Origin: JBGQOJ01 sp052119585
Lineage (GTDB): Bacteria; Pseudomonadota; Alphaproteobacteria; Rhodobacterales; Rhodobacteraceae
Reading direction: 5' to 3'
Length of the DNA: 64,000 bases
NCBI RefSeq assembly: GCF_052119585.1
Contig: NZ_JBGQOJ010000014.1
Location: forward strand, 33,356-97,355
Shown: piece by piece, positions 43,679 through 52,093 of the stretch
How the letters are laid out: every line of letters starts with the position of its first letter
Position numbering within the stretch: the first letter of the stretch is position 1
The notes under the pieces: model-generated
What the model was told of the DNA's origin: nothing
Databases searched by the model: none
Seen by the model: the letters and a program-made list of their open reading frames with translations, nothing else
Made by a program: the position numbers and the translations under genes

Positions 43679-44026
43679 ATGGCCTATACCGAAAAGTTCC
43701 AGACCCTTGCAGACACCGCACGCGCACAGGTTGACGAAGTAAACCCGCAAGACGTTGACGCCTTGATCGCGGCGGGTGCCGTGGCGTTGGATATTCGCGA
43801 CAAGGAAGAGCATGACGCAGGGCACATCGAAGGCTCTGTCAACATCAGCCGCGGCAAGTTGGAAATGAACGTCGAGGGGGTGATCCCCGACCTTGAAACC
43901 ACGATCCTTTGCTACTGCAACGCCTATAACCGCGGCGCGTTGTCTGCGGCAACGCTGCGGGGAATGGGATTCAAGAACGCAAAATTCATTGCGGGCGGCC
44001 TGAACGCCTATCGCAAGCTGGGCTAG
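43679..44026 (+). CDS. Rhodanese-like sulfurtransferase
   Basis: A 115-residue single rhodanese domain. The active-site cysteine C80 sits in CYCNAYNRG, a six-residue loop of sulfurtransferase size, and ALDIRDKEEHDAGHIEGSVNISRGKLE is the typical front half. Start at 43679 is the first with a plausible domain boundary. Likely moves sulfane sulfur; partner unknown. It is followed by the asparaginase gene after 107 bp. Confidence 0.9.
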   Translation: MAYTEKFQTLADTARAQVDEVNPQDVDALIAAGAVALDIRDKEEHDAGHIEGSVNISRGKLEMNVEGVIPDLETTILCYCNAYNRGALSAATLRGMGFKNAKFIAGGLNAYRKLG

Positions 44027-44133
44027 CCGCGTTTGTGACCGTCAGCGGGCGTGCAACAGGGTCAATCGTTCGCCTTGACGCGGCGGGTTGCGTCGCACAA
44101 GAACGGGGCAGTCACCCGCAAAAAGGATATGGC

Positions 44134-44982
44134 ATGACCCTTCTTTTGGTTCACACCGGCGGCACCATCGGCATGGCACCGGGGCCGCTGGGCCTTGAAC
44201 CCGCAGCGGGTCTTGTCGAACAGGCACTGACCGCCCTTTTGCCGGATAATGTCCAGCTTCTGACCCATATCTTTGACCCGCTTCTGGACAGTGCGGATCT
44301 AAGCCCGTCTGACTGGAACCGCATTCTTGACGTGATCGACGCGCACCCCGGAATCCCCGTGATTGTGACCCATGGCACTGATACGATGTCATTTTCCGGC
44401 GCGGCCCTTGCACAGGCTCTGGCCGGATCGGGCCGGCATGTGGTCTTGTGCGGGTCCATGGTGCCCCTTGGGCAAGGCGGCGACGCCGAGGCCAATCTGG
44501 CGCTGGCGGTCCGTGCCGCGCAAAGCCCCGACGCGACGGTCGAACTTGTCTTTTCGGGACAGCGCCTTGCCGCGGCGGGACTTGTGAAACATGACAGTCG
44601 TGGCCACGACGCCTTTCGCAGCCAGCCACAGGCCACCCTGTTGCCGCCCCGCAAACGCCGCTTTGACGACAGGCGCCTTGCGATCCTGACGCTGTCGCCC
44701 GGCTTGCCCGCCACCGTTCTGGTGGCCGCACTTGGGGGATTGGACGCTGCCGTTTTGCGGGTCTTTGGCGCGGGCACGGTGATGTCCGACCCCGCCATAC
44801 TTGCGGCCCTGACCGACGCTGTCGCACAGGGAAAACGCATTCGCGCGGTCAGCCAGTGCGAGGCCGGCGGACTGGAACCCGGCGCATATGCCGCCGGTGC
44901 CGGGCTGTGGCAGGCGGGTGTGGAAAACGGCGGACCAGAGACATCGGAGGCGGCATTGATCCATCTGTGGCTGAACCCTTGA
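44134..44982 (+). CDS. L-asparaginase (bacterial type, short)
   Basis: A 282-residue protein with both catalytic-triad regions of the asparaginase fold: HTGGTIGM near the N-terminus and THGTDTMSFSGAAL at about residue 85. It is shorter than the 325-350 residues of most bacterial asparaginases, with a reduced C-terminal domain. No signal peptide, so cytoplasmic. AAGGATAT precedes the ATG at 44134. Asparagine hydrolysis is likely; a related amidohydrolase role is possible. Confidence 0.85.
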   Translation: MTLLLVHTGGTIGMAPGPLGLEPAAGLVEQALTALLPDNVQLLTHIFDPLLDSADLSPSDWNRILDVIDAHPGIPVIVTHGTDTMSFSGAALAQALAGSGRHVVLCGSMVPLGQGGDAEANLALAVRAAQSPDATVELVFSGQRLAAAGLVKHDSRGHDAFRSQPQATLLPPRKRRFDDRRLAILTLSPGLPATVLVAALGGLDAAVLRVFGAGTVMSDPAILAALTDAVAQGKRIRAVSQCEAGGLEPGAYAAGAGLWQAGVENGGPETSEAALIHLWLNP

Positions 44983-45183
44983 GTCAGGCGTTTCAATATA
45001 GACCCCGGCAACAAACCCACTGCGTAATAGTTAGCCTTATCCGATTGATCCCGGCACCCTGTCCCGTGTCACACGTCCGATCTGTTGGTTGCGAACACCC
45101 TTTCGATAACCTGCTCCATTTCCAGCACATTCCAGCCGATCATTTCGCTTGCATTGCGCGCCTTGCGGCGAAACATTGCGCCA

Positions 45184-45567
45184 ATGAATGATACAAATCC
45201 CACTGCCCTATCCCCGACAAAGGTTCGCATCCGGCTGGTCTTTGACGAGGATGCAATGCTTGGCCCCGGCAAGGCGGAACTGCTTGAACGCATCCGCGAC
45301 ACCGGGTCGATTTCGGCCGCCGGGCGGCAGATGCAGATGAGCTACAAGCGCGCCTGGATGCTGGTCGAGACGCTGAACGCCATTTTCCGCGAGCCGCTGG
45401 TGGACAGCACGCGCGGCGGGAAAAAGGGCGGCGGGGCGAAACTGACGCAGACAGGGCTTGCCGTTCTGGCGCAATATCGCAGCTTTGAGGAAACCGTCGC
45501 CAAAAGCGGCGCGGCGCAGATTTCCGTTCTGCGCGGAATGCTAAGGGATATTCCCGACAGGAAATAG
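45184..45567 (+). CDS. modE: ModE-like molybdate-responsive regulator (DNA-binding domain only)
   Basis: A 127-residue LysR-like winged helix of the ModE N-terminal type: GPGKAELLERIRDTGSISAAGRQMQMSYKRAWMLVETLNAIFREPLVDSTRGGKKGGGAKLT. E. coli ModE also has two molybdate-binding TOBE domains; these are absent, so metal sensing here may need another protein or be direct. It lies 67 bp upstream of modA with a palindrome in the gap, and so is the likely regulator of modABC. Confidence 0.9.
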   Translation: MNDTNPTALSPTKVRIRLVFDEDAMLGPGKAELLERIRDTGSISAAGRQMQMSYKRAWMLVETLNAIFREPLVDSTRGGKKGGGAKLTQTGLAVLAQYRSFEETVAKSGAAQISVLRGMLRDIPDRK

Positions 45568-45593
45568 CGGTTGCTTTTTCTGGCGCAACCCGT

Positions 45594-45615
45594 GATATGT
45601 TTTTGAAAACATATC
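45594..45615. promoter_or_regulatory. ModE-box-like palindrome upstream of modA
   Basis: GATATGTTTT and AAAACATATC form perfect 10-bp arms around TG. Position between modE and modA and the ATAT-rich arms fit a molybdate-responsive Mo-box. Confidence 0.8.
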
Positions 45616-45634
45616 CAAACCAAAGGACGGCCCG

Positions 45635-46417
45635 ATGTTTACCTGCACCCGCCGCGCCACGCTGGTCCTTGCCCTTTCCTTGGCAACATCGCTGACGTTG
45701 CCAGCTGCCGCGATGGCCGGGGACATCACCGTCTTTGCCGCCGCGAGCATGAAAAACGCGCTGGACGAGGTTATAACCAACTGGACCACCGAGACCGGCA
45801 ATACCGCGGTCGTGTCCTATGCGGGCAGTTCGGCACTGGCCAAGCAGATCCAGCAGGGCGCGCCTGCCGATGTGTTTATCTCGGCTGCGGTCAACTGGAT
45901 GGACACCTTACAGAGCGAAAACCTGATCAAGCCCGACACCCGCATTGACCTTCTGGGCAACTCCATCGTGCTGATCGCCCATGGCACCGATGCCGCCCCG
46001 GTCGATATCGCATCCGGCTTTGATCTGGCCGGACTGCTAGGCGCGAACAAGCTGGCGATGGCGATGGTCGACAGTGTGCCTGCGGGTGTTTACGGCAAGG
46101 CCGCCCTGACCAGCCTTGGCGTCTGGGAGACGGTCGCGCCGAACGTCGCACAGGCCGACAACGTGCGCGCGGCGCTGGCGTTGGTCGCCACGGGCGAGGC
46201 CCCGATGGGCATCGTCTATGCAACCGATGCGGTGGCAGAGCCGGACGTCAGTGTGGTCGGCACCTTCCCCGTCGAAACGCACCCTGCGGTCATCTATCCC
46301 GCAGCCGTCACCGCCGAGACCACCAAACCCGAGGCAGAGGATTTCCTGACCTATCTTTCCAGTGCTGCGGCCGTGGCAGCCTTCGAGCGCCAGGGCTTCA
46401 CCGTTCTGAACAAGTAA
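45635..46417 (+). CDS. modA: Molybdate ABC transporter substrate-binding protein
   Basis: A 260-residue periplasmic protein with a signal peptide (LVLALSLATSLTLPAAAMAG). The mature region opens ITVFAAASMKNALDEVITNW with the SM oxyanion-binding motif, followed by VVSYAGSSALAKQIQQGAPADVFISA. This is typical ModA. It binds molybdate and perhaps tungstate. First gene of modABC under the palindrome at 45594-45615. Confidence 0.95.
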   Translation: MFTCTRRATLVLALSLATSLTLPAAAMAGDITVFAAASMKNALDEVITNWTTETGNTAVVSYAGSSALAKQIQQGAPADVFISAAVNWMDTLQSENLIKPDTRIDLLGNSIVLIAHGTDAAPVDIASGFDLAGLLGANKLAMAMVDSVPAGVYGKAALTSLGVWETVAPNVAQADNVRAALALVATGEAPMGIVYATDAVAEPDVSVVGTFPVETHPAVIYPAAVTAETTKPEAEDFLTYLSSAAAVAAFERQGFTVLNK

Positions 46418-46421
46418 GCGG

Positions 46422-47144
46422 ATGCTGGAAGGCTTGTCAGGCGACTGGTTCGCCGCCCTGACCCCTGATGAATGGCGCGCAGTGGCCCTGTCCCTGCGCG
46501 TATCGTTCTGGGCCACAGCGCTTAGCCTGCCTTTGGGCATTTATGTGGCCTATGTGCTGGCGCGGTATGAATTCTGGGGAAAACAGGTGCTGAACGGCCT
46601 GGTGCACCTGCCTTTGATCCTGCCTCCGGTGGTGACGGGATACCTGCTGTTGCTGGCCTTCGGGCGCAAGGGGCCGGTGGGCGGGCTGCTGGAGCAATAT
46701 CTGGGGATCGTGCTGGCGTTCCGCTGGACAGGCGCGGCCCTAGCCGCCGCCGTGATGGCGTTTCCGCTGATGGTGCGGGCGATCCGCCTTGCGATCGAGG
46801 CGGTGGACCCGAAACTGGAACAAGCCGCCGGAACCCTTGGCGCGTCGCGGGCTTGGGTCTTTCTGACGGTCACATTGCCGCTGATCCTGCCCGGAGTGGT
46901 CGCGGGCGCGATCCTTGCCTTTGCCAAGGCGATGGGTGAATTCGGTGCCACGATTACCTTCGTTTCCAACATTCCCGGTCAGACGCAAACGCTGCCCTCT
47001 GCCATCTATGCCTTGCTGCAAATTCCGGGGGGCGATGCGCAGGCGTTCCGACTGGTGCTGATCGCCGTCATCATCGCCATGGTGGCGCTGATCCTGTCGG
47101 AATGGATCGGGCGGATCGTGGCCAAAAGGATCGCGGGCGCATGA
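46422..47144 (+). CDS. modB: Molybdate ABC transporter permease
   Basis: A 240-residue permease with five to six membrane segments. LPLILPPVVTGYLLLLAFGRKGPVGGLLE and the EAA loop AAGTLGASRAWVFLTVTLPLILPGVVAG match ModB, as does KAMGEFGATITFVSNIPGQTQTLPSAIY. It starts 4 bp after modA and overlaps modC by 4 bp (ATGA). Confidence 0.95.
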   Translation: MLEGLSGDWFAALTPDEWRAVALSLRVSFWATALSLPLGIYVAYVLARYEFWGKQVLNGLVHLPLILPPVVTGYLLLLAFGRKGPVGGLLEQYLGIVLAFRWTGAALAAAVMAFPLMVRAIRLAIEAVDPKLEQAAGTLGASRAWVFLTVTLPLILPGVVAGAILAFAKAMGEFGATITFVSNIPGQTQTLPSAIYALLQIPGGDAQAFRLVLIAVIIAMVALILSEWIGRIVAKRIAGA

Positions 47145-48232
47145 CGGTTTCGGTGCAATTGAAACACGCCTTTGCGGGCTTCACGCTGGATGTGGCATTC
47201 GAGGCCCCCGCCGGTGTGACGGCACTGTTCGGGCGGTCCGGGTCGGGCAAGACAACGGTGATCAACGCGGTCTCCGGCCTGCTGCGCCCCGATCAGGGCC
47301 GGGTGGCGGTGGATGATCTGCTGTTGTTCGATAGCGCCACGCGCCGCAACCTGCCTGTGCACCGCCGTCGTCTGGGCTATGTCTTTCAAGAGGCGCGCCT
47401 GTTCCCGCATCTGTCGGTGCGGCAGAACCTGCTTTATGGCCGCCGCTTCGCCCCCAAAGGGGACGGCGTGGCGTTGGAACGGGTGGTCGAAATGCTGGGC
47501 ATCGGCCCGCTGCTGCCGCGCCGCCCCGGCGCGCTGTCGGGCGGAGAGAAACAGCGCGTCGCCATCGGGCGCGCCCTGCTGGCCCGCCCGCGTCTTTTGC
47601 TGATGGATGAACCGCTGGCCGCGCTGGACGAGGCCCGCAAGGCCGAAATTCTGCCCTATCTGGAACGCTTGCGCGACCAGACCGACATCCCGATCCTATA
47701 TGTCAGCCACTCTATGGCCGAGGTGGCGCGCCTTGCCACGACGCTGGTGGTGATGGAGGCGGGACGGGTGCTGCGGGCTGGTCCCACAAACGCCCTGTTG
47801 TCCGCCCCCGAGGCCGCGCAAGGGTTTGGCCTTCGCGAAGCCGGCGCTGTGATTATTGCCCGCATCGCAGCACAAGAAGAAGACGGACTGACCCGGCTGG
47901 AGACTTCGGCTGGCGCGATCCTGCTGCCCCGGGTCGAGGCACCGCTTGGCTCTACCTTGCGCATCCGCATCCATGCGCATGACGTGATCCTGTCGCGCAC
48001 ACGGCCGCAGGGCCTGTCTGCGCTGAACATCCTGCCCGCCGTGGTGACAGAGGTTCGCCTTGGCGACGGCCCCGGTGCATTGGTCCAGTTGCGCGCTGGC
48101 GATGACCTGATGCTGGCCCGCGTCACCCGCCGGTCAGCACAGGCGCTTGACCTTCGGGCAGGGTCCGACTGCTTTGCGATCGTGAAATCCGTCTCTGTCT
48201 CCCGCGACGACATCGGCGCGGCCGGTGTGTAA
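47141..48232 (+). CDS. modC: Molybdate ABC transporter ATP-binding protein
   Basis: A 363-residue ATPase. Residues 1-230 form the ABC domain with Walker A FGRSGSGKTTVINA, signature LSGGEKQRVAIGRAL, Walker B LLMDEPLAALD and switch YVSHS. Residues 290-360 form a C-terminal TOBE/MOP domain (NILPAVVTEVRLGDGPGALVQLRAGDDLMLARVT) typical of ModC, which binds oxyanion and gives feedback control. Last gene of modABC. Confidence 0.95.
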   Translation: MTVSVQLKHAFAGFTLDVAFEAPAGVTALFGRSGSGKTTVINAVSGLLRPDQGRVAVDDLLLFDSATRRNLPVHRRRLGYVFQEARLFPHLSVRQNLLYGRRFAPKGDGVALERVVEMLGIGPLLPRRPGALSGGEKQRVAIGRALLARPRLLLMDEPLAALDEARKAEILPYLERLRDQTDIPILYVSHSMAEVARLATTLVVMEAGRVLRAGPTNALLSAPEAAQGFGLREAGAVIIARIAAQEEDGLTRLETSAGAILLPRVEAPLGSTLRIRIHAHDVILSRTRPQGLSALNILPAVVTEVRLGDGPGALVQLRAGDDLMLARVTRRSAQALDLRAGSDCFAIVKSVSVSRDDIGAAGV

Positions 48233-48540
48233 GCTGAATGCGCCGCAGCAACTGACTGCCGTGACGAAATGCGGCATTCGACGGCGCGGTTGGTCCGCGG
48301 ATTTCCCCGGCATATCGCCCCCCGCTCAGCCTCAGGCAAGGATCAGGAATTGTGGCGGATGGGGTGAAAGCCATGCGAGCCCTTCAACCGCCGTCACAGA
48401 GTATCACAAATTACTCATAAATATCTGTTATACATATATTTTTTCGTCACAGGCCCGCATTGGCCCTCATGGGAATTTAGACGAGTTCAGCGCCTTTTTG
48501 TACCTTGGCACCTAACCAGTGAACAGGAAATGTGCTGAAC
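48233..48540. other. Spacer at the left edge of the mobile region
   Basis: 308 bp without a recognisable gene. An AT-rich block at 48405-48450 could be a promoter for the integrase that begins at 48541. The composition change marks the end of the modABC core. Confidence 0.4.
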
Positions 48541-48678
48541 ATGGGACTGACACACAAGCGGATCGAAGCTGCGAAATTCGGCATTCAACCGGAACGCATG
48601 GGCGACGGGAATGCGCTTTATGTCCGGCTCCGACCGGGAGGCGGTAATCTCCCCCTTTTTAACGGGGTGCATCCGTAG
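48541..48678 (+). pseudogene. Truncated tyrosine integrase (P4-like N-terminus)
   Basis: The first 32 codons read MGLTHKRIEAAKFGIQPERM, then GDGNALYVRLRP, which fits the N-terminal DUF4102 domain of P4-type phage/island integrases (start 'LT...I.AAK', then 'DG..L.L.V.P'). From about 48637 the sequence becomes the end of an IS3 element, and the fused frame stops at 48678. The rest of the gene is not found in the window. It suggests a former genomic island, in keeping with the tRNA-Ser gene 3 kb away. Confidence 0.65.
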
Positions 48679-48681
48679 GAA

Positions 48682-48982
48682 TCACGCGGCCATTTTCAGT
48701 TTCATGGCGGGTGTGATGCCGCCGATCCCCATGTTGGGGCGGTCGTTGTTGTAAGTCCATAGCCATTGTGTGGCCTGATCTTGGGCCTCCTCTATGCTTT
48801 CGATGATGTATTGGTCCAGCCATTCGTGCCGAACCGTCCGGTTGTAGCGCTCGACATAGGCGTTCTGCTGGCGCTGGCCGGGTTGGATGTGCTGAATGGT
48901 GATCTTGTTCTTCTCAGCCCATTTTTTTTCAGCGTTTCGCTGATGTATTCGGGGCCATAACACCTTCGGAATGTCGCTGATT
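48682..48982 (-). pseudogene. IS3-family transposase OrfB, C-terminal fragment (left copy)
   Basis: Encodes about 90 residues of the DDE integrase core end: WAEKNKITIQHIQPGQRQQNAYVERYNRTVRHEWLDQ, with the catalytic Glu in the YVERYNR stretch, followed by WLWTYNNDRPNMGIGGITPAMKL. Relative to the right copy it has two extra adenines in the A-run at about 48923-48930, shifting the frame. The first two catalytic aspartates are missing, so it is inactive. Confidence 0.85.
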
Positions 48983-49161
48983 TGGCATCAGGTCATTGTC
49001 GTGTCGGGCGATCCCGGCGTCGGATTTTGCCTCAGTTCGGCGCTTTGGTCAACGAACGGTCTCTCCCATAACAAACACAGAGTACGCTATTGCGGCTCTC
49101 ACCGTCCTTAAGACGATATCCTTGCACCGTTGAGCAGAAGGCCTGAACATTATCTACGAGG

Positions 49162-50445
49162 TCAGCACGCTGCCTCCACGGCCCTATCAGAGAAAGGTCC
49201 TTCTGCTGTCGATCGCCCCTCAAAGAAGGGACGATAGGGTTCACCACCTTTGACGACTGCGTAAACTGTGCGGGCCATTTTGGCAGCGATTGCGGTATAT
49301 GCCTTGCGGCGCAAATGGGTGTTGTGGCGATCTTTTGAGATGTAACGCTCGAACTTGTCACGGAAGCTGTTGACGCGCTGCAGAATGGCGACTTGACCCG
49401 CCATCCACAGAGTGCGGCGCAGTCGGGCGTCGCCGTATTTTGATAGCTTGGTCTGCCCCCGAAACATGCCGGGCTGAATGGTTGCGAGGTCCATACCACA
49501 GAACTTCAGGAATTGCCGGTGGTGCCCAAACCGGCGCAGGTCACCCGCTTTTGCCAGAATAGTCAGGGCATTGATCGGGCCGATGCCCGGGATTGATGTG
49601 AGAAGCTGATAGTCGGGATTATCTTTGAGTAACGCGACGGCACGGTCTTCTATCTCGTTGCGCTGTGCAATCAGGCCACGCCCTTCCGCAAGAACCAGGC
49701 CGAACATCGTGATGGCATCGGACCCTGGGTCGACCAGCAGCCCCACCGATGTTTTGGCGGTCTGGTAAATGTCTGTCAGTAAACGCTCTTTCGACACGCG
49801 GCGACCGATCGCCGCCCAAGCATCGGCAATGAAAGCCTCCTTGTTCATTGCCGCGATGATGTGCGGCGACGGATAGCGTTCGAGGAAGGCAAAGAACCAA
49901 TCACTGCGCGAGCTACGGTGGAAGCGATCGGCTTCGGGAAAATACAGCGGCAGATAATGCGTCAGCACCCGGTGCCAGAGCTCGGTCTTCGAGCGAGATA
50001 CCATGTCGTGGGTTTTGGACTGCTCCTGAAGGTCATTGGTGCCAGACAGGAATGGGTCATGATAAAACTGCTCGTTCCCGATCGCCATCATGTGCAGGAT
50101 CACCTGCGCGTCCTTGGGATCGTTCTTGTCCCAGCTGTTGTTCAAAGTCTCCCGGGTTCTGGCGAGGGCCACGGAGGCCACCAGCTTTACGTCGAAGCCG
50201 GCGCAGCCGAGGTGATAAGCCAAGGCCCGGTGGTAATTACCCGTCGCTTCAAAAGCCACGCGGACTGGGTGCCCATATTCTGCGACTGTCGCAACCAGTC
50301 GGTTGAAGTCGTCCAATTGGTTCAGCACGGTCAAACGACGCTGGCGCGCCTTGCCGGGCACGGCAATCAGCACCTCATGACGCGCTTTCGACATGTCGAT
50401 GGCCACCAAAACGGGCTCGGACTGAGCAATAGTCGTATCGGTCAT
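49162..50445 (-). CDS. IS110-family transposase
   Basis: A 427-residue protein that looks intact. The N-terminal RuvC-like DEDD domain starts VLVAIDMSKARHEVLIAV, with EATGNYHRALAYHL and NDPKDAQVIL. The C-terminal transposase_20 domain has TSIPGIGPINALTILAKAGDLRRFGHHRQFLKFCGM and the conserved serine region further on. The start at 50445 has GAGGAGA upstream. IS110 elements use a guide-like noncoding RNA from an element end in some families; the flanks 48983-49161 and 50446-50557 would be the place to look. Confidence 0.92.
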   Translation of the reverse strand: MTDTTIAQSEPVLVAIDMSKARHEVLIAVPGKARQRRLTVLNQLDDFNRLVATVAEYGHPVRVAFEATGNYHRALAYHLGCAGFDVKLVASVALARTRETLNNSWDKNDPKDAQVILHMMAIGNEQFYHDPFLSGTNDLQEQSKTHDMVSRSKTELWHRVLTHYLPLYFPEADRFHRSSRSDWFFAFLERYPSPHIIAAMNKEAFIADAWAAIGRRVSKERLLTDIYQTAKTSVGLLVDPGSDAITMFGLVLAEGRGLIAQRNEIEDRAVALLKDNPDYQLLTSIPGIGPINALTILAKAGDLRRFGHHRQFLKFCGMDLATIQPGMFRGQTKLSKYGDARLRRTLWMAGQVAILQRVNSFRDKFERYISKDRHNTHLRRKAYTAIAAKMARTVYAVVKGGEPYRPFFEGRSTAEGPFSDRAVEAAC

Positions 50446-50557
50446 AGTCGGTCTCCTCTGCGGTGTGGTTTGTTGCAAAATCACTATAGGGACCTGAAAC
50501 CCGGCTATGACCACCTGCTGCGCAATTTGAAGGCAGCGCAGGCTGTCATAGCCTCTC

Positions 50558-50856
50558 AATCAGCGATATTCCGAAGGTGTTATGGCCCCGAATACATCAG
50601 CGAAACGCTGAGAAAATGGGCTGAGAAGAACAAGATCACCATCCAGCACATCCAACCCGGCCAGCGCCAGCAGAACGCCTACATCGAGCGATACAACCGC
50701 ACGGTCAGGCATGAATGGCTCGACCAATACATCATCGAAACCATCGAGGAGGCCCAAGATCAGGCCACACAATGGTTGTGGAATTATAACAACGACCGCC
50801 CCAACATGGGCATAGGCGGCATCACACCCGCCATGAAATTGAAAATGGCCGCGTGA
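50558..50856 (+). pseudogene. IS3-family transposase OrfB, C-terminal fragment (right copy)
   Basis: Same protein end as the left copy but in one frame: YGPEYISETLRKWAEKNK, ITIQHIQPGQRQQNAYIERYN, RTVRHEWLDQYIIETIEEAQ, ending PAMKLKMAA. In intact relatives the motif is DNGPEY; here the Asp-Asn are replaced (CYGPEY), so the second catalytic Asp is lost at the junction. No start codon of its own. Confidence 0.85.
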
Positions 50857-50901
50857 TTCCTACGGATGCACCCCGTTAAAAAGCCGGGGATTGCCGCCTC
50901 A

Positions 50902-51086
50902 GGCGACCACAGACCTTTCTTCTTTAACTCATGCCGCAACGCGTAAATCTGCTGCCGCATAATCTCGTGGCGCTGCGCCACCTGCGTCACAGTCGCTCCG
51001 CCGACACCAACCGATGTGACAATCTCCAGTTTGTCCTCGTCACGCCAGAAACGCCGCCGCTCCAACCCAAGAATTTCGCCACGCAT
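50902..51086 (-). pseudogene. IS3-family (IS2-like) OrfA, 5' fragment
   Basis: Encodes MRGEILGLERRRFWRDEDKL, EIVTSVGVGGATVTQVAQRHEIMRQQIYALRHELKKKGLWS, a helix-turn-helix transposase OrfA similar to the IS2 group and to IS66 TnpA. At 50902 it runs into the outer end of the right IS3 fragment, in opposite orientation, so the gene is cut off after about 60 codons. Its upstream region carries the 40-bp palindrome and the 31-bp terminal repeat. Confidence 0.65.
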
Positions 51087-51099
51087 CGCAGACCCCGCA

Positions 51100-51139
51100 T
51101 AAGACACGTCGCTAACGACGTCGTTAAGAACGTGTCTTA
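51100..51139. repeat. Nested 40-bp palindrome
   Basis: Outer arms TAAGACACG (51100-51108) and CGTGTCTTA (51131-51139) enclose the inner 14-bp palindrome TAACGACGTCGTTA (51113-51126), with 4-nt unpaired spacers TCGC and AGAA. It lies just upstream of the OrfA fragment. Confidence 0.85.
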
Positions 51140-51150
51140 GATCATAGCAC

Positions 51151-51181
51151 ACAACTGGTCCGAAATTTCGCGACCACCTCT
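51151..51181 (-). repeat. 31-bp IS-end repeat, inverted copy 1
   Basis: Perfect inverted match to 52094-52124. On the minus strand it starts AGAGGTGGTCGCGAAATTTC. It is the presumed terminal sequence of the IS reading leftward into OrfA. Confidence 0.85.
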
Positions 51182-51499
51182 CTTTCAAGCATGGCGCCAT
51201 TGTGAGGCGGTCTGAACACCTGACCTCGGAGACGACAACACAATGGGTGCACCGCGACAAAGAAGACCTGAAAATTGCCCTGAACGATTAGACGACAACC
51301 GGGCGAGCGGCGAAAGGCGCGACTTTCGGGGGGGAGGCAATGTTCACACTGCGGTCGGCGCGGATTTCGTGGGCAAGCCCCTACCGCCTGCCCCCGGGGC
51401 CAAGGTGGCGCGCAGCGTCCGGCGGGATTTGATTTGACCGATACGCTCTCAATTCGGCTTGAATTTCGGTTCCGTGCTCTTTAGATGGGCCTGTGTCTG
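51182..51499. other. Spacer left of tRNA-Ser
   Basis: About 318 bp with no recognisable gene. Short frames are present but lack domains. It probably contains the tRNA promoter and decayed sequence. Confidence 0.4.
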
Positions 51500-51589
51500 G
51501 GATGGGTGGCCGAGTGGTCTAAGGCTCCAGTCTTGAAAACTGGCGTGGGGGTAACTCCACCGTGGGTTCGAATCCCACCCCATCCGCCA
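51500..51589 (+). tRNA. tRNA-Ser (anticodon UGA)
   Basis: A 90-nt class II tRNA: acceptor GGATGGG pairs with CCCATCC, followed by discriminator G and encoded CCA. Anticodon stem CCAGT/ACTGG encloses loop CTTGAAA, giving anticodon TGA (reads UCA codons). A long variable arm (GTGGGGGTAACTCCAC) and GGTTCGAATCC T-loop are present. Its 3' end is a classic island attachment site and the truncated integrase lies nearby, but I found no second copy of the tRNA end. Confidence 0.97.
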
Positions 51590-52093
51590 CCGCCTATATG
51601 TAAGATATTGATTTTCATTTATTTTATTGGCACATAGCCAATTTCCTCCCCCGCAATATCCCCCACCTCTTTCGAGAACATGCTGGAATTGCGCGGAACA
51701 GAGTTCCAAATTCCAGCCGCGATGAATCGGTTTATGGCTACTCTTGCGGGCGTGACGTCGGAACATCCAATTGTTCACGGCGCCGGTAGCAATGTCAGGT
51801 TTTGTAACGTCAGAGTCAGCTAGTGTTCTGCACCTGACGCAAGTTTCCCAGCCTGCCTCTGGTGCGCCCCCTTCGTTCGGACGAAGGTCGGTGGGGCAGC
51901 GATGCGCAGAAAACGCCATTTGCAAAGTATCTCCACGCCGCCGGGCAACCTACATGAGCGGCCCAATCCGGACCTTCGACTACCTCCAGAATGCTGCGGC
52001 GCAGCCAGTCGAACCTGCCATTCGCCGCATCCGCGCAATCAAAAGCATGTAGAACTCACACTTTGCGGGTTGGATCTATGCAACATAGAATAA
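51590..52093. other. Spacer right of tRNA-Ser
   Basis: About 500 bp with no gene I can support. Frames here are short or antisense to the tRNA. It probably holds decayed mobile DNA. Confidence 0.4.

Larger units (their letters stand above)
48637..50901. mobile_element. IS110 element flanked by inverted IS3-family fragments
   Basis: Left block 48637-48982 and right block 50558-50901 are near-identical inverted copies of about 345 bp. Each holds the 3' part of an IS3 orfB and an outer end like GAGGCGGCAATCCCC. Between them lies one IS110-type transposase. The blocks end at the same inner point (AATCAGCGA), so the structure arose from one event or by inversion, not two random truncations. Exact IS110 ends are unclear. 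Confidence 0.75.

Noticed and set aside
49861..50856. A 331-residue plus-strand frame ending in IS3 OrfB sequence
   Set aside because: Only the last 95 residues are real transposase. The rest is antisense to the IS110 gene.
51449..51925. A 158-residue frame on the minus strand across the tRNA-Ser gene
   Set aside because: It contains the GWDSNPRWSYPHASFQDWSLRPLGHPS-type peptide that arises from translating tRNA-Ser backwards, a well-known annotation artefact.
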